Part shown: piece by piece, positions 1-4,940 of the stretch
Layout of the letters: each line of letters starts with the position of its first letter
Numbering within the stretch: position 1 is the stretch's first letter
Source of the DNA: Betaproteobacteria bacterium
GTDB taxonomy: Bacteria; Pseudomonadota; Gammaproteobacteria; Burkholderiales; Burkholderiaceae_C
DNA length: 5,047 bases
NCBI GenBank assembly: GCA_947448675.1
Contig: CANFOR010000206.1
Location: 1 to 5,047 of the forward strand
Direction of reading: 5' to 3'
The notes under the pieces: generated by a model
Told to the model about the DNA's origin: nothing
Databases searched by the model: none
Seen by the model: the letters and a program-made list of their open reading frames with translations, nothing else
Translations under genes and position numbers: made by a program

Positions 1-245
1 ACTTTGAAGCCTGCTACTACCAGCCACTGCAGTGGTGCATTGAAAACGGTTTTGACCGCTTTGAAGGCGGCGCGCAAGGCGAACACAAAATGGCCCGCGC
101 CCTGCTGCCCGTCAAAACCAGCAGCGCCCACTGGCTGGCCCACCCCGCCTTTGCCAATGCGGTCGAACAATTTTTAGAGCGCGAAGGCGCAGGCATCGGC
201 AACTACCTGGAGCACTTGGAAGAGCGCACGCCGTTTAAGACATAG
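1..245 (+). CDS. C-terminal end of a COG3146/DUF482 GNAT-like N-acyltransferase (5' partial)
   Basis: The frame is open from the window edge (first full codon at 3) to a TAG at 243-245, giving the last 80 residues of a protein. It begins FEACYYQPLQWCIENG and continues with FEGGAQGEHKMARALLPV, SAHWLAHPAF and an acidic end, YLEHLEERTPFKT. The block of an aromatic pair, F-E-x-G-A-Q-G-E-H-K, then x-x-P-V and S-A-H-W is, from memory, the C-terminal signature of the COG3146 (DUF482) family. These are cytosolic proteins of about 380-400 residues with a FemAB/GNAT-type fold, annotated as predicted N-acyltransferases or 'peptidogalycan biosynthesis' proteins. The substrate is not established. About four fifths of the gene lies upstream of the window, so start, promoter and operon partners are unseen. 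It converges on the oxidoreductase gene, with a 79-bp gap between stops that holds a palindromic repeat. The family call is fairly firm; the biochemical role is not. Confidence 0.85.
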   Translation, partial: FEACYYQPLQWCIENGFDRFEGGAQGEHKMARALLPVKTSSAHWLAHPAFANAVEQFLEREGAGIGNYLEHLEERTPFKT

Positions 246-261
246 AGCGTTTGAATCGATA

Positions 262-315
262 CAGCTATATTTTCAATAGCTGCCAACGCATATTCCACGG
301 GCCTTGCAGCCCGTT
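262..315 (+). repeat. Palindromic intergenic repeat, copy 1
   Basis: A perfect 7-bp inverted repeat, CAGCTAT and ATAGCTG (262-268 and 276-282) around a 7-base loop, is followed by GCCAACGCATATTCCAC and then a second inverted repeat (297-314). Positions 264-315 align without gaps to 2376-2427, with about 40 of 52 bases identical by hand count. Relative to that copy the stem has a compensatory change (GCTAT/ATAGC here, GCTAC/GTAGC there). It fills the gap between two convergent gene ends and starts 17 bases after the upstream stop. From memory it resembles short repeats scattered between genes in Comamonadaceae; that was not checked. It contains no ORF. Confidence 0.75.
297..314 (+). terminator. 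Possible weak terminator hairpin after the acyltransferase gene
   Basis: ACGGGC (297-302), a 6-base loop and GCCCGT (309-314) form a perfect 6-bp GC-rich stem, followed on the + strand by only three T residues and then CCC. It lies about 50 bases after the upstream stop and inside repeat copy 1. The short T run makes it a poor intrinsic terminator. It could instead protect a 3' end or simply be part of the repeat. Confidence 0.3.
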
Positions 316-324
316 TCCCTCAAT

Positions 325-1308
325 TTACAGCGTCAAAATGGTGCAGCCCGTGGTCTTGCGGGCTTCTAGGTCGCGGTGGGCTTGCTGCACCTCGGCCAGC
401 GGGTAGCGCTGGTCGATGCGGATCGTCACCTTGCCACTGGTCACGGCTTCAAACAGGTCGTCGGCCATGGCCTGGTTGCTCTCGCGCGTGGCGATGTGGG
501 TGAACAGGGTTTGGCGCGTGACGTAGATGCTGCCTTTGCCGCCCAAGATGCCAGGCGCAAAGGGGGCTACGGGGCCCGAGGCGTTGCCAAAGCTGGCCAT
601 CAGGCCAAAGGGCTGAAGGCAGTCGAGCGACTTGTCCCAGGTGTCTTTGCCCACCGAGTCGTAGACCACTTTGACGCCCTTGCCGCCGGTGATTTCTTTC
701 ACGCGGGGCAAAAAGTCTTCTTTGCTGTAGTTGATGGTGTAGGCCGCGCCCAGCTCTTTGGCCAGCGCGCATTTGGCGTCTGAGCCTGCCGTGCCGATCA
801 GTTGCAAGCCCAGGGCCTTGGCCCATTGGCAAGCGATCAAGCCTACGCCACCGGCAGCGGCGTGGAACAGCACAAAGTCGCCCGCTTGCAGGCCGCCCAC
901 AGGAAGGGTTTTCTTCAGCAGGTATTGCGCGGTGAGGCCCTTGAGCATCATGGCCGCGCCGGTTTCAAAGCTGATGGCGTCGGGCAGTTTGCAGACGTTT
1001 TTAGCGGGCATGACGCGCACTTCGCAATAGCTGCCGGGGGGGTTGGCGGCGTAGGCCGCGCGGTCGCCCACTTGCAGGTGGGTCACGCCAGCGCCCACGG
1101 CTTCGACAATGCCCGAGCCTTCCATGCCCATGGTCAGGGGCATGGCAAAAGCATAGAGACCGGTGCGTTGGTAGACGTCGATGTAGTTCAGGCCAATGGC
1201 CTTGTGGCGAATGCGAATTTCGCCTGCGCCGGGCTCGCCGACGGTCACGTCAACGAGTTTCAATTGCTCGGGGCCGCCGGTTTGTTCGATGATGATGGCT
1301 TTGCTCAT
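325..1308 (-). CDS. qorA: Zinc-independent NAD(P)H:quinone oxidoreductase (MDR superfamily, QOR type)
   Basis: This 327-residue cytosolic enzyme is predicted to reduce quinones by one electron at the expense of NADPH. The N-terminal GroES-like domain (about 1-125) contains GLNYIDVYQRTGLY (39-52) and GMEGSGIVEAVG (61-72), the standard QOR signatures. The nucleotide-binding Rossmann domain has HAAAGGVG (149-156), then the family blocks INYSKEDF, YDSVGKDTW (216-224) and a C-terminal ARKTTGCTILTL. The cysteine ligands for catalytic and structural zinc found in true alcohol dehydrogenases are absent, as expected for QOR. Length matches the family (about 325). The ATG at 1308 was chosen because it begins the conserved MSKAIIIEQTGGPE and has AGGAAA six bases upstream (counted from AGGA); the frame stays open to 1446 but that extension is not family-like. 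The gene is monocistronic here: divergent from the EamA transporter and convergent with the acyltransferase. The exact physiological acceptor is unknown. Confidence 0.93.
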   Translation of the reverse strand: MSKAIIIEQTGGPEQLKLVDVTVGEPGAGEIRIRHKAIGLNYIDVYQRTGLYAFAMPLTMGMEGSGIVEAVGAGVTHLQVGDRAAYAANPPGSYCEVRVMPAKNVCKLPDAISFETGAAMMLKGLTAQYLLKKTLPVGGLQAGDFVLFHAAAGGVGLIACQWAKALGLQLIGTAGSDAKCALAKELGAAYTINYSKEDFLPRVKEITGGKGVKVVYDSVGKDTWDKSLDCLQPFGLMASFGNASGPVAPFAPGILGGKGSIYVTRQTLFTHIATRESNQAMADDLFEAVTSGKVTIRIDQRYPLAEVQQAHRDLEARKTTGCTILTL

Positions 1309-1312
1309 GGGG

Positions 1313-1318
1313 TTTCCT
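1313..1318 (-). promoter_or_regulatory. Ribosome binding site of the quinone oxidoreductase gene
   Basis: Read on the - strand, AGGAAA precedes the ATG at 1308, with six bases between AGGA and the ATG. It decides the start: the in-frame upstream extension to 1446 has no such site at a sensible distance and crosses the promoter region. Confidence 0.75.
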
Positions 1319-1410
1319 GTGGGGGGGGTCAGTGGGTTTGCAAGTCGCGCTAAATTATTCAGCACACTAAGCTTATTTTCGCTCAGTTTGCAGGCTGCCG
1401 CGCTGCGGGC

Positions 1411-1419
1411 TGCTAGAGT
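1411..1419 (+). promoter_or_regulatory. Candidate extended -10 element of the EamA gene
   Basis: TGCTAGAGT carries the TG of an extended -10 and a hexamer, TAGAGT, matching TATAAT at four of six positions. It ends six bases before the ATG at 1426, so transcription would begin at or next to the start codon. The nearest -35-like sequence (TTGCAG, 1388-1393) lies about 20 bases upstream of the hexamer, which is too far for a classical promoter. Alternatively TAGAG is a weak ribosome binding site and the true promoter lies further upstream. Confidence 0.3.
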
Positions 1420-1425
1420 CCTTGC

Positions 1426-2361
1426 ATGACGCAACCGATAACGCAACGCCTAACCCCTGCCACCGCCCTGCTGCTGACCATACCGCCCCTGCTGTGGGCG
1501 GGCAATGCCGTGGTGGGCCGCCTCATGAGCGGCCAAGTTCCCCCCATGACGCTGAACTTTTTGCGCTGGGCAATTGCCTTGGTGCTGCTCTTACCCCTGG
1601 GCGGCTGGGTGCTGCGCCAGGGCAGTGGCCTGGGCGCGCACTGGCGGCGCTTTGCGGTGCTGGGCCTGCTGGGTGTGGGGGCCTATAACGCGCTGCAATA
1701 CCTGGCGCTCAAAACCTCCACGCCGCTCAACGTCACACTCGTGGCGGCCAGCTCGCCGGTGTTTATGTTGGCCATCGGACGCATATTCTTTGGTCAACTA
1801 GTGGCCGCGCGGGCATGGCTGGGTGCTGCATTGTCGATAGCGGGCGTGCTCTTGGTGCTGTCGCGCGGTGAACTGGCTGCGCTGTTGAATGTGCGCCTGG
1901 TCGCGGGCGATATGTATGTGCTGGTGGCCACCGCCGCCTGGGCCGTTTACAGCTGGATGCTGGGCGCCACGCGCGAGCCAGCCGCCATCCGCGCCCAATG
2001 GGCCGCCTTGCTCATGGCGCAGCTGGTGCCGGGTCTGCTCTGGGCCGGGGTGTTTGCCGGTGGCGAATGGGCCTGGGCGGCGGCCAGCGGCACACCTGCG
2101 CACATCTACTGGAGCCTGCCCGTGCTGGCCGCGCTGGCCTATGTGGCAGTGTGCCCGGCCATCATCGCCTACCGTTGCTGGGGCCTGGGCGTGCAGCGCG
2201 CCGGTGCGGCCATGGCAGGCTTTTTTAGCAACCTCACGCCCTTGTTTGCGGCCCTGCTCTCGGCCGCGTTTTTGGGCGAGCTACCGCACTGGTACCACGC
2301 CCTGGCCTTCGTGTTGATTGCGGGCGGGATTGCACTGTCGGTGCAAAAACGCACGGCTTGA
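1426..2361 (+). CDS. EamA-domain transporter of the drug/metabolite transporter (DMT) superfamily
   Basis: This 311-residue inner-membrane protein is predicted to have ten helices arranged as two EamA repeats (about 15-145 and 160-306). The first repeat has LLWAGNAVVGR (22-32), NFLRWAIALVLLLPLG (44-59) and the long conserved block NALQYLALKTSTPLNVTLVA (88-107) leading into the SSPVF helix. The second ends with FFSNLTPLFAALLSAAFLGE (256-275), GELPHWYHALAF and GGIALSV, and a short basic tail QKRTA. These W-x-G-N, S-x-P-x-F and N-L-x-P-L-F-A motifs and the length of about 300 are typical of the RhaT/YdcZ-like EamA exporters. Known relatives export amino acids, metabolites or toxic compounds; the substrate cannot be read here. 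ATG 1426 fits the family N-terminus; a TTG at 1422 is in another frame and is not an alternative. No strong ribosome binding site precedes it. It is transcribed alone and converges on livF with a 74-bp gap. Confidence 0.92.
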   Translation: MTQPITQRLTPATALLLTIPPLLWAGNAVVGRLMSGQVPPMTLNFLRWAIALVLLLPLGGWVLRQGSGLGAHWRRFAVLGLLGVGAYNALQYLALKTSTPLNVTLVAASSPVFMLAIGRIFFGQLVAARAWLGAALSIAGVLLVLSRGELAALLNVRLVAGDMYVLVATAAWAVYSWMLGATREPAAIRAQWAALLMAQLVPGLLWAGVFAGGEWAWAAASGTPAHIYWSLPVLAALAYVAVCPAIIAYRCWGLGVQRAGAAMAGFFSNLTPLFAALLSAAFLGELPHWYHALAFVLIAGGIALSVQKRTA

Positions 2362-2374
2362 ATGCTGCGCCGAG

Positions 2375-2427
2375 TGCTACAAATTCAGTAGCTGCCTACG
2401 CATGTTTCATGCGCCTTACAGCCATTT
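2375..2427 (+). repeat. Palindromic intergenic repeat, copy 2
   Basis: GCTAC (2376-2380), a 7-base loop and GTAGC (2388-2392) form the same hairpin, with the same loop length, as copy 1. This is followed by TGCCTACGCATG and the shared GCCTTACAGCC block. About 40 of 52 bases match copy 1 without gaps (2376-2427 against 264-315). The change T-A to C-G at the closing pair of the stem is compensatory. It starts 15 bases after the EamA stop and ends just before the livF stop, so it occupies nearly the whole convergent gap, as copy 1 does in its own gap. No ORF. Confidence 0.75.
2399..2413. terminator. Perfect short palindrome between EamA and livF; possible bidirectional 3'-end hairpin
   Basis: CGCATG (2399-2404), TTT, CATGCG (2408-2413) is a perfect 6-bp stem with a 3-base loop. 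It lies 38 bases after the EamA stop and 23 bases after the livF stop on the other strand. Neither side has a proper U tract, so a classical intrinsic terminator is doubtful. Together with the hairpin at 2376-2392 it would give both convergent transcripts a structured 3' end. Confidence 0.35.
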
Positions 2428-2435
2428 CACGCTGC

Positions 2436-3161
2436 TTAGCGCGCCACACCCAAGAGCTTGTCGAGCAACTCGGGTTGCGCGCGCAGTTCTTGCGCACTGC
2501 CGCTGTGCACCACGCTGCCGTGGTCGAGCACCACGGCGCGGTGGCTGATGGCCAAGATGGCTTGCGGGTGCTGTTCGACGATGATGGCCGACAGACCTTC
2601 GTCACGCGTGATGCGGGCTATGGCTTTGAGCAGCTCTTCCACAATGATGGGGGCCAGGCCTTCGAGCGGCTCGTCGAGTAAGAGCAGTTTGGGGTTGAGC
2701 ACCAGGGCGCGGCCCACGGCCAGCATCTGCTGTTCGCCGCCTGAGAGTTGGGTGCCCAAATTGCTTTTGCGCTCGGCCAGGCGCGGGAACATCGCGTACA
2801 CGCGCTCGGGTGTCCAAGGCTGAGCGCTGCTGCCACTGCGGCCGGGGCGCTGCACGGCAGTGAGGTTCTCATGCACGGTGAGCGACTTGAAAATATTGCG
2901 CTCTTGCGGCACCCAGCCGATGCCCGCTGCGGCGCGTTGGTAGGCGGGCAGCTTGTGCAGGGCCACACCACCCAGGCTGATGCTGCCGCCGTGCTGGCGC
3001 GTGGCCCCGGCCAGGGTGTTCATCAGCGTGGTTTTGCCAGTGCCATTGCGGCCCAGCAAGGCCAGGGTTTCGCCCTCGGCCAGTGCCAGTGAAACACCGT
3101 TCAAAATGACGGCTTCGCCATAACCGGCGCTGAGGTCTTCAACTTGCAGCAGCTCAGCCAT
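2436..3161 (-). CDS. livF: Branched-chain amino acid type ABC transporter ATP-binding protein LivF
   Basis: This 241-residue ATPase has the full set of ABC motifs: Walker A GRNGTGKTT (37-45), Q-loop Q86 in WVPQERNIF, signature LSGGEQQ (139-145), Walker B LLLLDEPLEG (159-168, D163 and E164) and H-loop H198 in VEQHPQ. LLQVEDLSAGYG at the N-terminus, VPQERNIFKSLTVHENL and DEPLEGLAP mark the LivF/UrtE class. It should form a heterodimer with LivG on the cytoplasmic face of the LivH-LivM pore and power import of branched-chain or related amino acids. The ATG at 3161 has AGGAG six bases upstream and overlaps the livG stop by eight bases, so translation is probably coupled. It is the last gene of the operon. 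Length is normal (about 235-240) and no key residue is missing. Substrate specificity lies with a binding protein outside the window, so amides, urea or aromatic acids cannot be excluded. Confidence 0.95.
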   Translation of the reverse strand: MAELLQVEDLSAGYGEAVILNGVSLALAEGETLALLGRNGTGKTTLMNTLAGATRQHGGSISLGGVALHKLPAYQRAAAGIGWVPQERNIFKSLTVHENLTAVQRPGRSGSSAQPWTPERVYAMFPRLAERKSNLGTQLSGGEQQMLAVGRALVLNPKLLLLDEPLEGLAPIIVEELLKAIARITRDEGLSAIIVEQHPQAILAISHRAVVLDHGSVVHSGSAQELRAQPELLDKLLGVAR

Positions 3162-3969
3162 GCGCTGCTCCTATTTCTGTAGTGCCCAAATACACGGCTT
3201 TAACCTGCGGGTCGTTGGCAATGGCTTGGGGTTCGCCTTCGGTGAGCACGGTGCCGTTGACCAGCACCGTCATGCGTTTGGCAAAGCTAAACACCAGGTC
3301 CATGTCGTGCTCGATCAGCAAGACCGACACATCGGCAGGCAGCGCGGCCACGGTTTGCAGCAGCTCTTCGCGCTCGCCTGCGGGCACACCTGCCACGGGC
3401 TCGTCAAGCAGCAGCACGCTGGGCTCGCAGGCCAGGGCGATGGCGATTTCGAGCAGGCGGCGTTTGCCATAGGCCAGCACCCGCGTGGGCTGGTGCATGA
3501 CCTCGGTTAAACGAAACTGTTCGAGCAATTGCTCGCAGCGCTGCGCTATATTTTTGCTAGCACCTAACGCGTTCCACATGCGGCTTCCGAGGCCTTTTTG
3601 CTGTGAAACGACGAGGGCCAGCGTCTCTAGCGGGCTGAGCGAATCAAACAATTGGTTGATCTGAAAGGTGCGCACCATGCCACGGCGCACGCGCTGGTGC
3701 GGGGCCAAGTGGGTAATGTCTTGGCCCTGCAAATGGATGCTGCCCGCGGTGGGCTGCAACACGCCGGTGAGCAGGTTGATGAGTGTGGTTTTGCCTGCGC
3801 CATTGGGGCCAATCAGGGCGTGGCGCGCGCCTTGGTGCAGCTGCAAACTCACGTTGTTGGTGGCGGTGATGCCGCCAAAGCGCATAACCAGGTTCTCGCA
3901 GCTCAGCACGACCTCTGCCTGGGTGTTTGCACCGGCGTTTACATCACGTTTGGAAGGCATGGCGCTCAT
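3154..3969 (-). CDS. livG: Branched-chain amino acid type ABC transporter ATP-binding protein LivG
   Basis: This 271-residue ATPase has Walker A GPNGAGKTT (54-62), Q-loop Q103 in VRTFQINQLF, signature LAYGKRR (165-171, in place of the common LSYGQQR), Walker B VLLLDEPVAG (185-194, D189 and E190) and H-loop H221 in IEHDMDLV. LVMRFGGITATNNVSL (27-42) and the C-terminal DPQVKAVYLG are typical of LivG. The first 20 residues are polar and unconserved. The ATG at 3969 was chosen because it overlaps the livM stop as ATGA and has GGAG six bases upstream; an internal ATG at 3960 lacks a site, and the open frame up to 4143 lies inside livM. It pairs with LivF. Odd feature: residues 124-142 are encoded by a stretch (3545-3599) rich in codons rare elsewhere in the gene (TTA, GGT, GCT, ATA) that resembles the intergenic repeat. 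Protein length is nonetheless ordinary. Confidence 0.95.
   Translation of the reverse strand: MSAMPSKRDVNAGANTQAEVVLSCENLVMRFGGITATNNVSLQLHQGARHALIGPNGAGKTTLINLLTGVLQPTAGSIHLQGQDITHLAPHQRVRRGMVRTFQINQLFDSLSPLETLALVVSQQKGLGSRMWNALGASKNIAQRCEQLLEQFRLTEVMHQPTRVLAYGKRRLLEIAIALACEPSVLLLDEPVAGVPAGEREELLQTVAALPADVSVLLIEHDMDLVFSFAKRMTVLVNGTVLTEGEPQAIANDPQVKAVYLGTTEIGAAHG
3168..3172 (-). promoter_or_regulatory. Ribosome binding site of livF
   Basis: AGGAG on the - strand, six bases before the ATG at 3161, lies within the last codons of livG. It is a near-ideal Shine-Dalgarno sequence, so livF can recruit ribosomes itself as well as through the eight-base overlap. Confidence 0.8.
3545..3599 (+). repeat. 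Candidate repeat copy 3, embedded in livG
   Basis: Read on the + strand, GCTATATTTT at 3545 is identical to copy 1 at 264-273, followed by TAGC at the same spacing. Over 264-289 about 20 of 26 bases match without gaps. The next bases, TTCCAC, match after a two-base deletion, and the segment ends with GAGGCC and five T residues. GCTA and TAGC can still form a short stem. It is antisense to livG, covering codons 124-142, where codon choice turns AT-rich. Coding constraint and chance are not excluded. Confidence 0.5.
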
Positions 3970-4940
3970 GCTTTGCTCCGCCTGAACCAGGCCCAGGGCT
4001 TGAGCAGTTTGTCGCGTCCGACCAGCACCAAGACCACCAAGAACAGGCCGATCCAAAAAGTCCAGTACTGCGGGGTGATGCTGGAGATGATGTTGTGCAT
4101 GAGCTTGAAAGCCACCGCGCCGGTAATGCCGCCCCAGAGCCAACCGGTGCCACCGATCACCAGCATCAGCATCAGGTCGGCCGAGCGGTCAAAGGCAAAC
4201 AGGTCGAGTGAGGCAAAACCCGTGGTTTGGGCCAGCAAGCCACCGGCAATGCCCGCCACGCCTGCGGCCAGGGTGTAGACCACGGCCAAGCGCTTGGGCA
4301 CGTCGATGCCAATGGCCATGGCGCGCAGGCGGTTGTCGCGGATGGCTTTGAGCGTAGCCCCAAAGGGCGAGTGCACCAAGCGGCGCAGCAGCACAAAGAG
4401 CAGCAGGCACACCGCCAGCGCGTAGTAGGCAGCGGTGCGGCCTGTTAAATCGAACTCAAAGCGGCCCAGCACTGGGCCCATGCTCACGCCCTGCAGGCCG
4501 TCGGCACCGCCGGTCAGCCAGTCGAGCTTATTGGCCAACTCGTACAAAATCAAAGCCACGCCCAAGGTGACCATGAGGCGTGTGAGGTCGGTGCCGCGCA
4601 TGATTGTCAGGCTACAGAATGCTCCTAAAACCGTAGCTGCAGACGCAGCAACCACGAGCCCTAGCAGAGGGTCTGGCATCACCAGCTTGGCAAACAGGGC
4701 AGCTGCGTATGCACCGATGCCAAAGAAGGCCGCATGGCCCAAAGACACGATGCCGGTGTAGCCCAAGATCAAGTCGAGCGAGAGCGCAAACAGCGCGGTA
4801 ATCGCCATTTCGCTGATAAACAAGGCCTGGCCGGGAATCAGCAGGGGCAGGGCAAAAGCCAGCAGCCACAGCGCGGGCTCCCACCAGCGCATGCGGCTGG
4901 CGCTGCGCAAAGCGGCGAGCGCAGAAACAGGTGTAGACAT
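3966..4940 (-). CDS. livM: Branched-chain amino acid type ABC transporter permease LivM
   Basis: This 324-residue inner-membrane permease starts with a short cytoplasmic segment (1-18) followed by eight or nine hydrophobic stretches. Family hallmarks are LDLILGYTGIVSLGHAAFFGIGAY (55-78), LTGGADGLQGV (142-152), the ATPase-contacting loop SPFGATLKAIRDNRLRAMAIGID (191-213), and GGTGWLWGGITGA (263-275) near the end. With LivH it forms the translocation pore. The ATG at 4940 shares its first base with the livH TAA stop and has a G-rich site (AAGGGGGG) six bases upstream; its own stop overlaps the livG start as ATGA. Length is normal for LivM without an extended N-terminal domain. Odd feature: codons 91-110 (4611-4670) use many codons avoided elsewhere in the gene (CTA, TTA, GGA, GCT, TCT, GCA, GTT) and resemble the intergenic repeat. 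Confidence 0.94.
   Translation of the reverse strand: MSTPVSALAALRSASRMRWWEPALWLLAFALPLLIPGQALFISEMAITALFALSLDLILGYTGIVSLGHAAFFGIGAYAAALFAKLVMPDPLLGLVVAASAATVLGAFCSLTIMRGTDLTRLMVTLGVALILYELANKLDWLTGGADGLQGVSMGPVLGRFEFDLTGRTAAYYALAVCLLLFVLLRRLVHSPFGATLKAIRDNRLRAMAIGIDVPKRLAVVYTLAAGVAGIAGGLLAQTTGFASLDLFAFDRSADLMLMLVIGGTGWLWGGITGAVAFKLMHNIISSITPQYWTFWIGLFLVVLVLVGRDKLLKPWAWFRRSKA
3976..3979 (-). promoter_or_regulatory. Ribosome binding site of livG
   Basis: GGAG on the - strand, six bases before the ATG at 3969, lies inside the end of livM. It supports 3969 over the in-frame ATG at 3960. Confidence 0.7.
4611..4670 (+). repeat. Candidate repeat copy 4, embedded in livM
   Basis: On the + strand GCTAC (4611-4615) and GTAGC (4633-4637) are the same stem arms as in copy 2, but with a 17-base loop. 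TAGCTGC then ACGCA, CCACG and GCC follow at the spacing of copy 1: about 20 of 28 bases match 276-303 without gaps, and TAGCAG follows after one inserted base. It is antisense to livM over codons 91-110. This is the most diverged candidate, and chance similarity within a coding region remains possible. Confidence 0.4.

Larger units (their letters stand above)
1309..1425. promoter_or_regulatory. Divergent control region between the oxidoreductase and EamA transporter genes
   Basis: This 117-bp gap separates two genes read in opposite directions, so it must hold the 5' signals of both. An AT-rich island at about 1350-1380 stands out from the GC-rich surroundings and is the likeliest place for the oxidoreductase promoter, but no convincing pair of -35 and -10 boxes at normal spacing was found on the - strand. 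An eight-G run (1321-1328, read as C8 in the oxidoreductase leader) is also present. The arrangement would allow shared control, but no operator palindrome or regulator gene is visible. Confidence 0.6.

Noticed and set aside
376..1353. Several open frames on the + strand opposite the quinone oxidoreductase gene, the longest about 180 codons.
   Set aside because: They are antisense shadows of a GC-rich gene with a clear family match. Their translations show biased low-complexity composition and no recognisable domain, and no ribosome binding site marks a start.
1349..1380. A possible fifth repeat copy in the divergent control region: GCTAAATTATTCAGC then AAGCTTATTTTC.
   Set aside because: The order of elements is reminiscent of the repeat, but the TAGC stem arm is missing and no ungapped stretch of more than about ten bases agrees. 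In an AT-rich promoter region such similarity is expected by chance.
1309..1446. A 46-residue N-terminal extension of the quinone oxidoreductase, starting at 1446.
   Set aside because: It would run across the divergent promoter region into the EamA gene, has no family resemblance, and the ATG at 1308 has an ideally spaced AGGAAA.
2362..2435. A classical rho-independent terminator between EamA and livF.
   Set aside because: Two perfect short hairpins are present, but neither is followed by a run of T on either strand, so only a possible structured 3' end is reported.
3970..4143. An N-terminal extension of LivG reaching back into livM.
   Set aside because: It lies wholly within livM in another frame. 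The ATGA overlap at 3966-3969 with GGAG upstream gives a normal LivG length and start.
2436..4940. The liv genes as a urea (Urt) transporter.
   Set aside because: The LivF and LivG motifs are shared by the liv and urt families, but no urease genes or urea-binding protein are in the window, so only the general branched-chain amino acid type call is supported.
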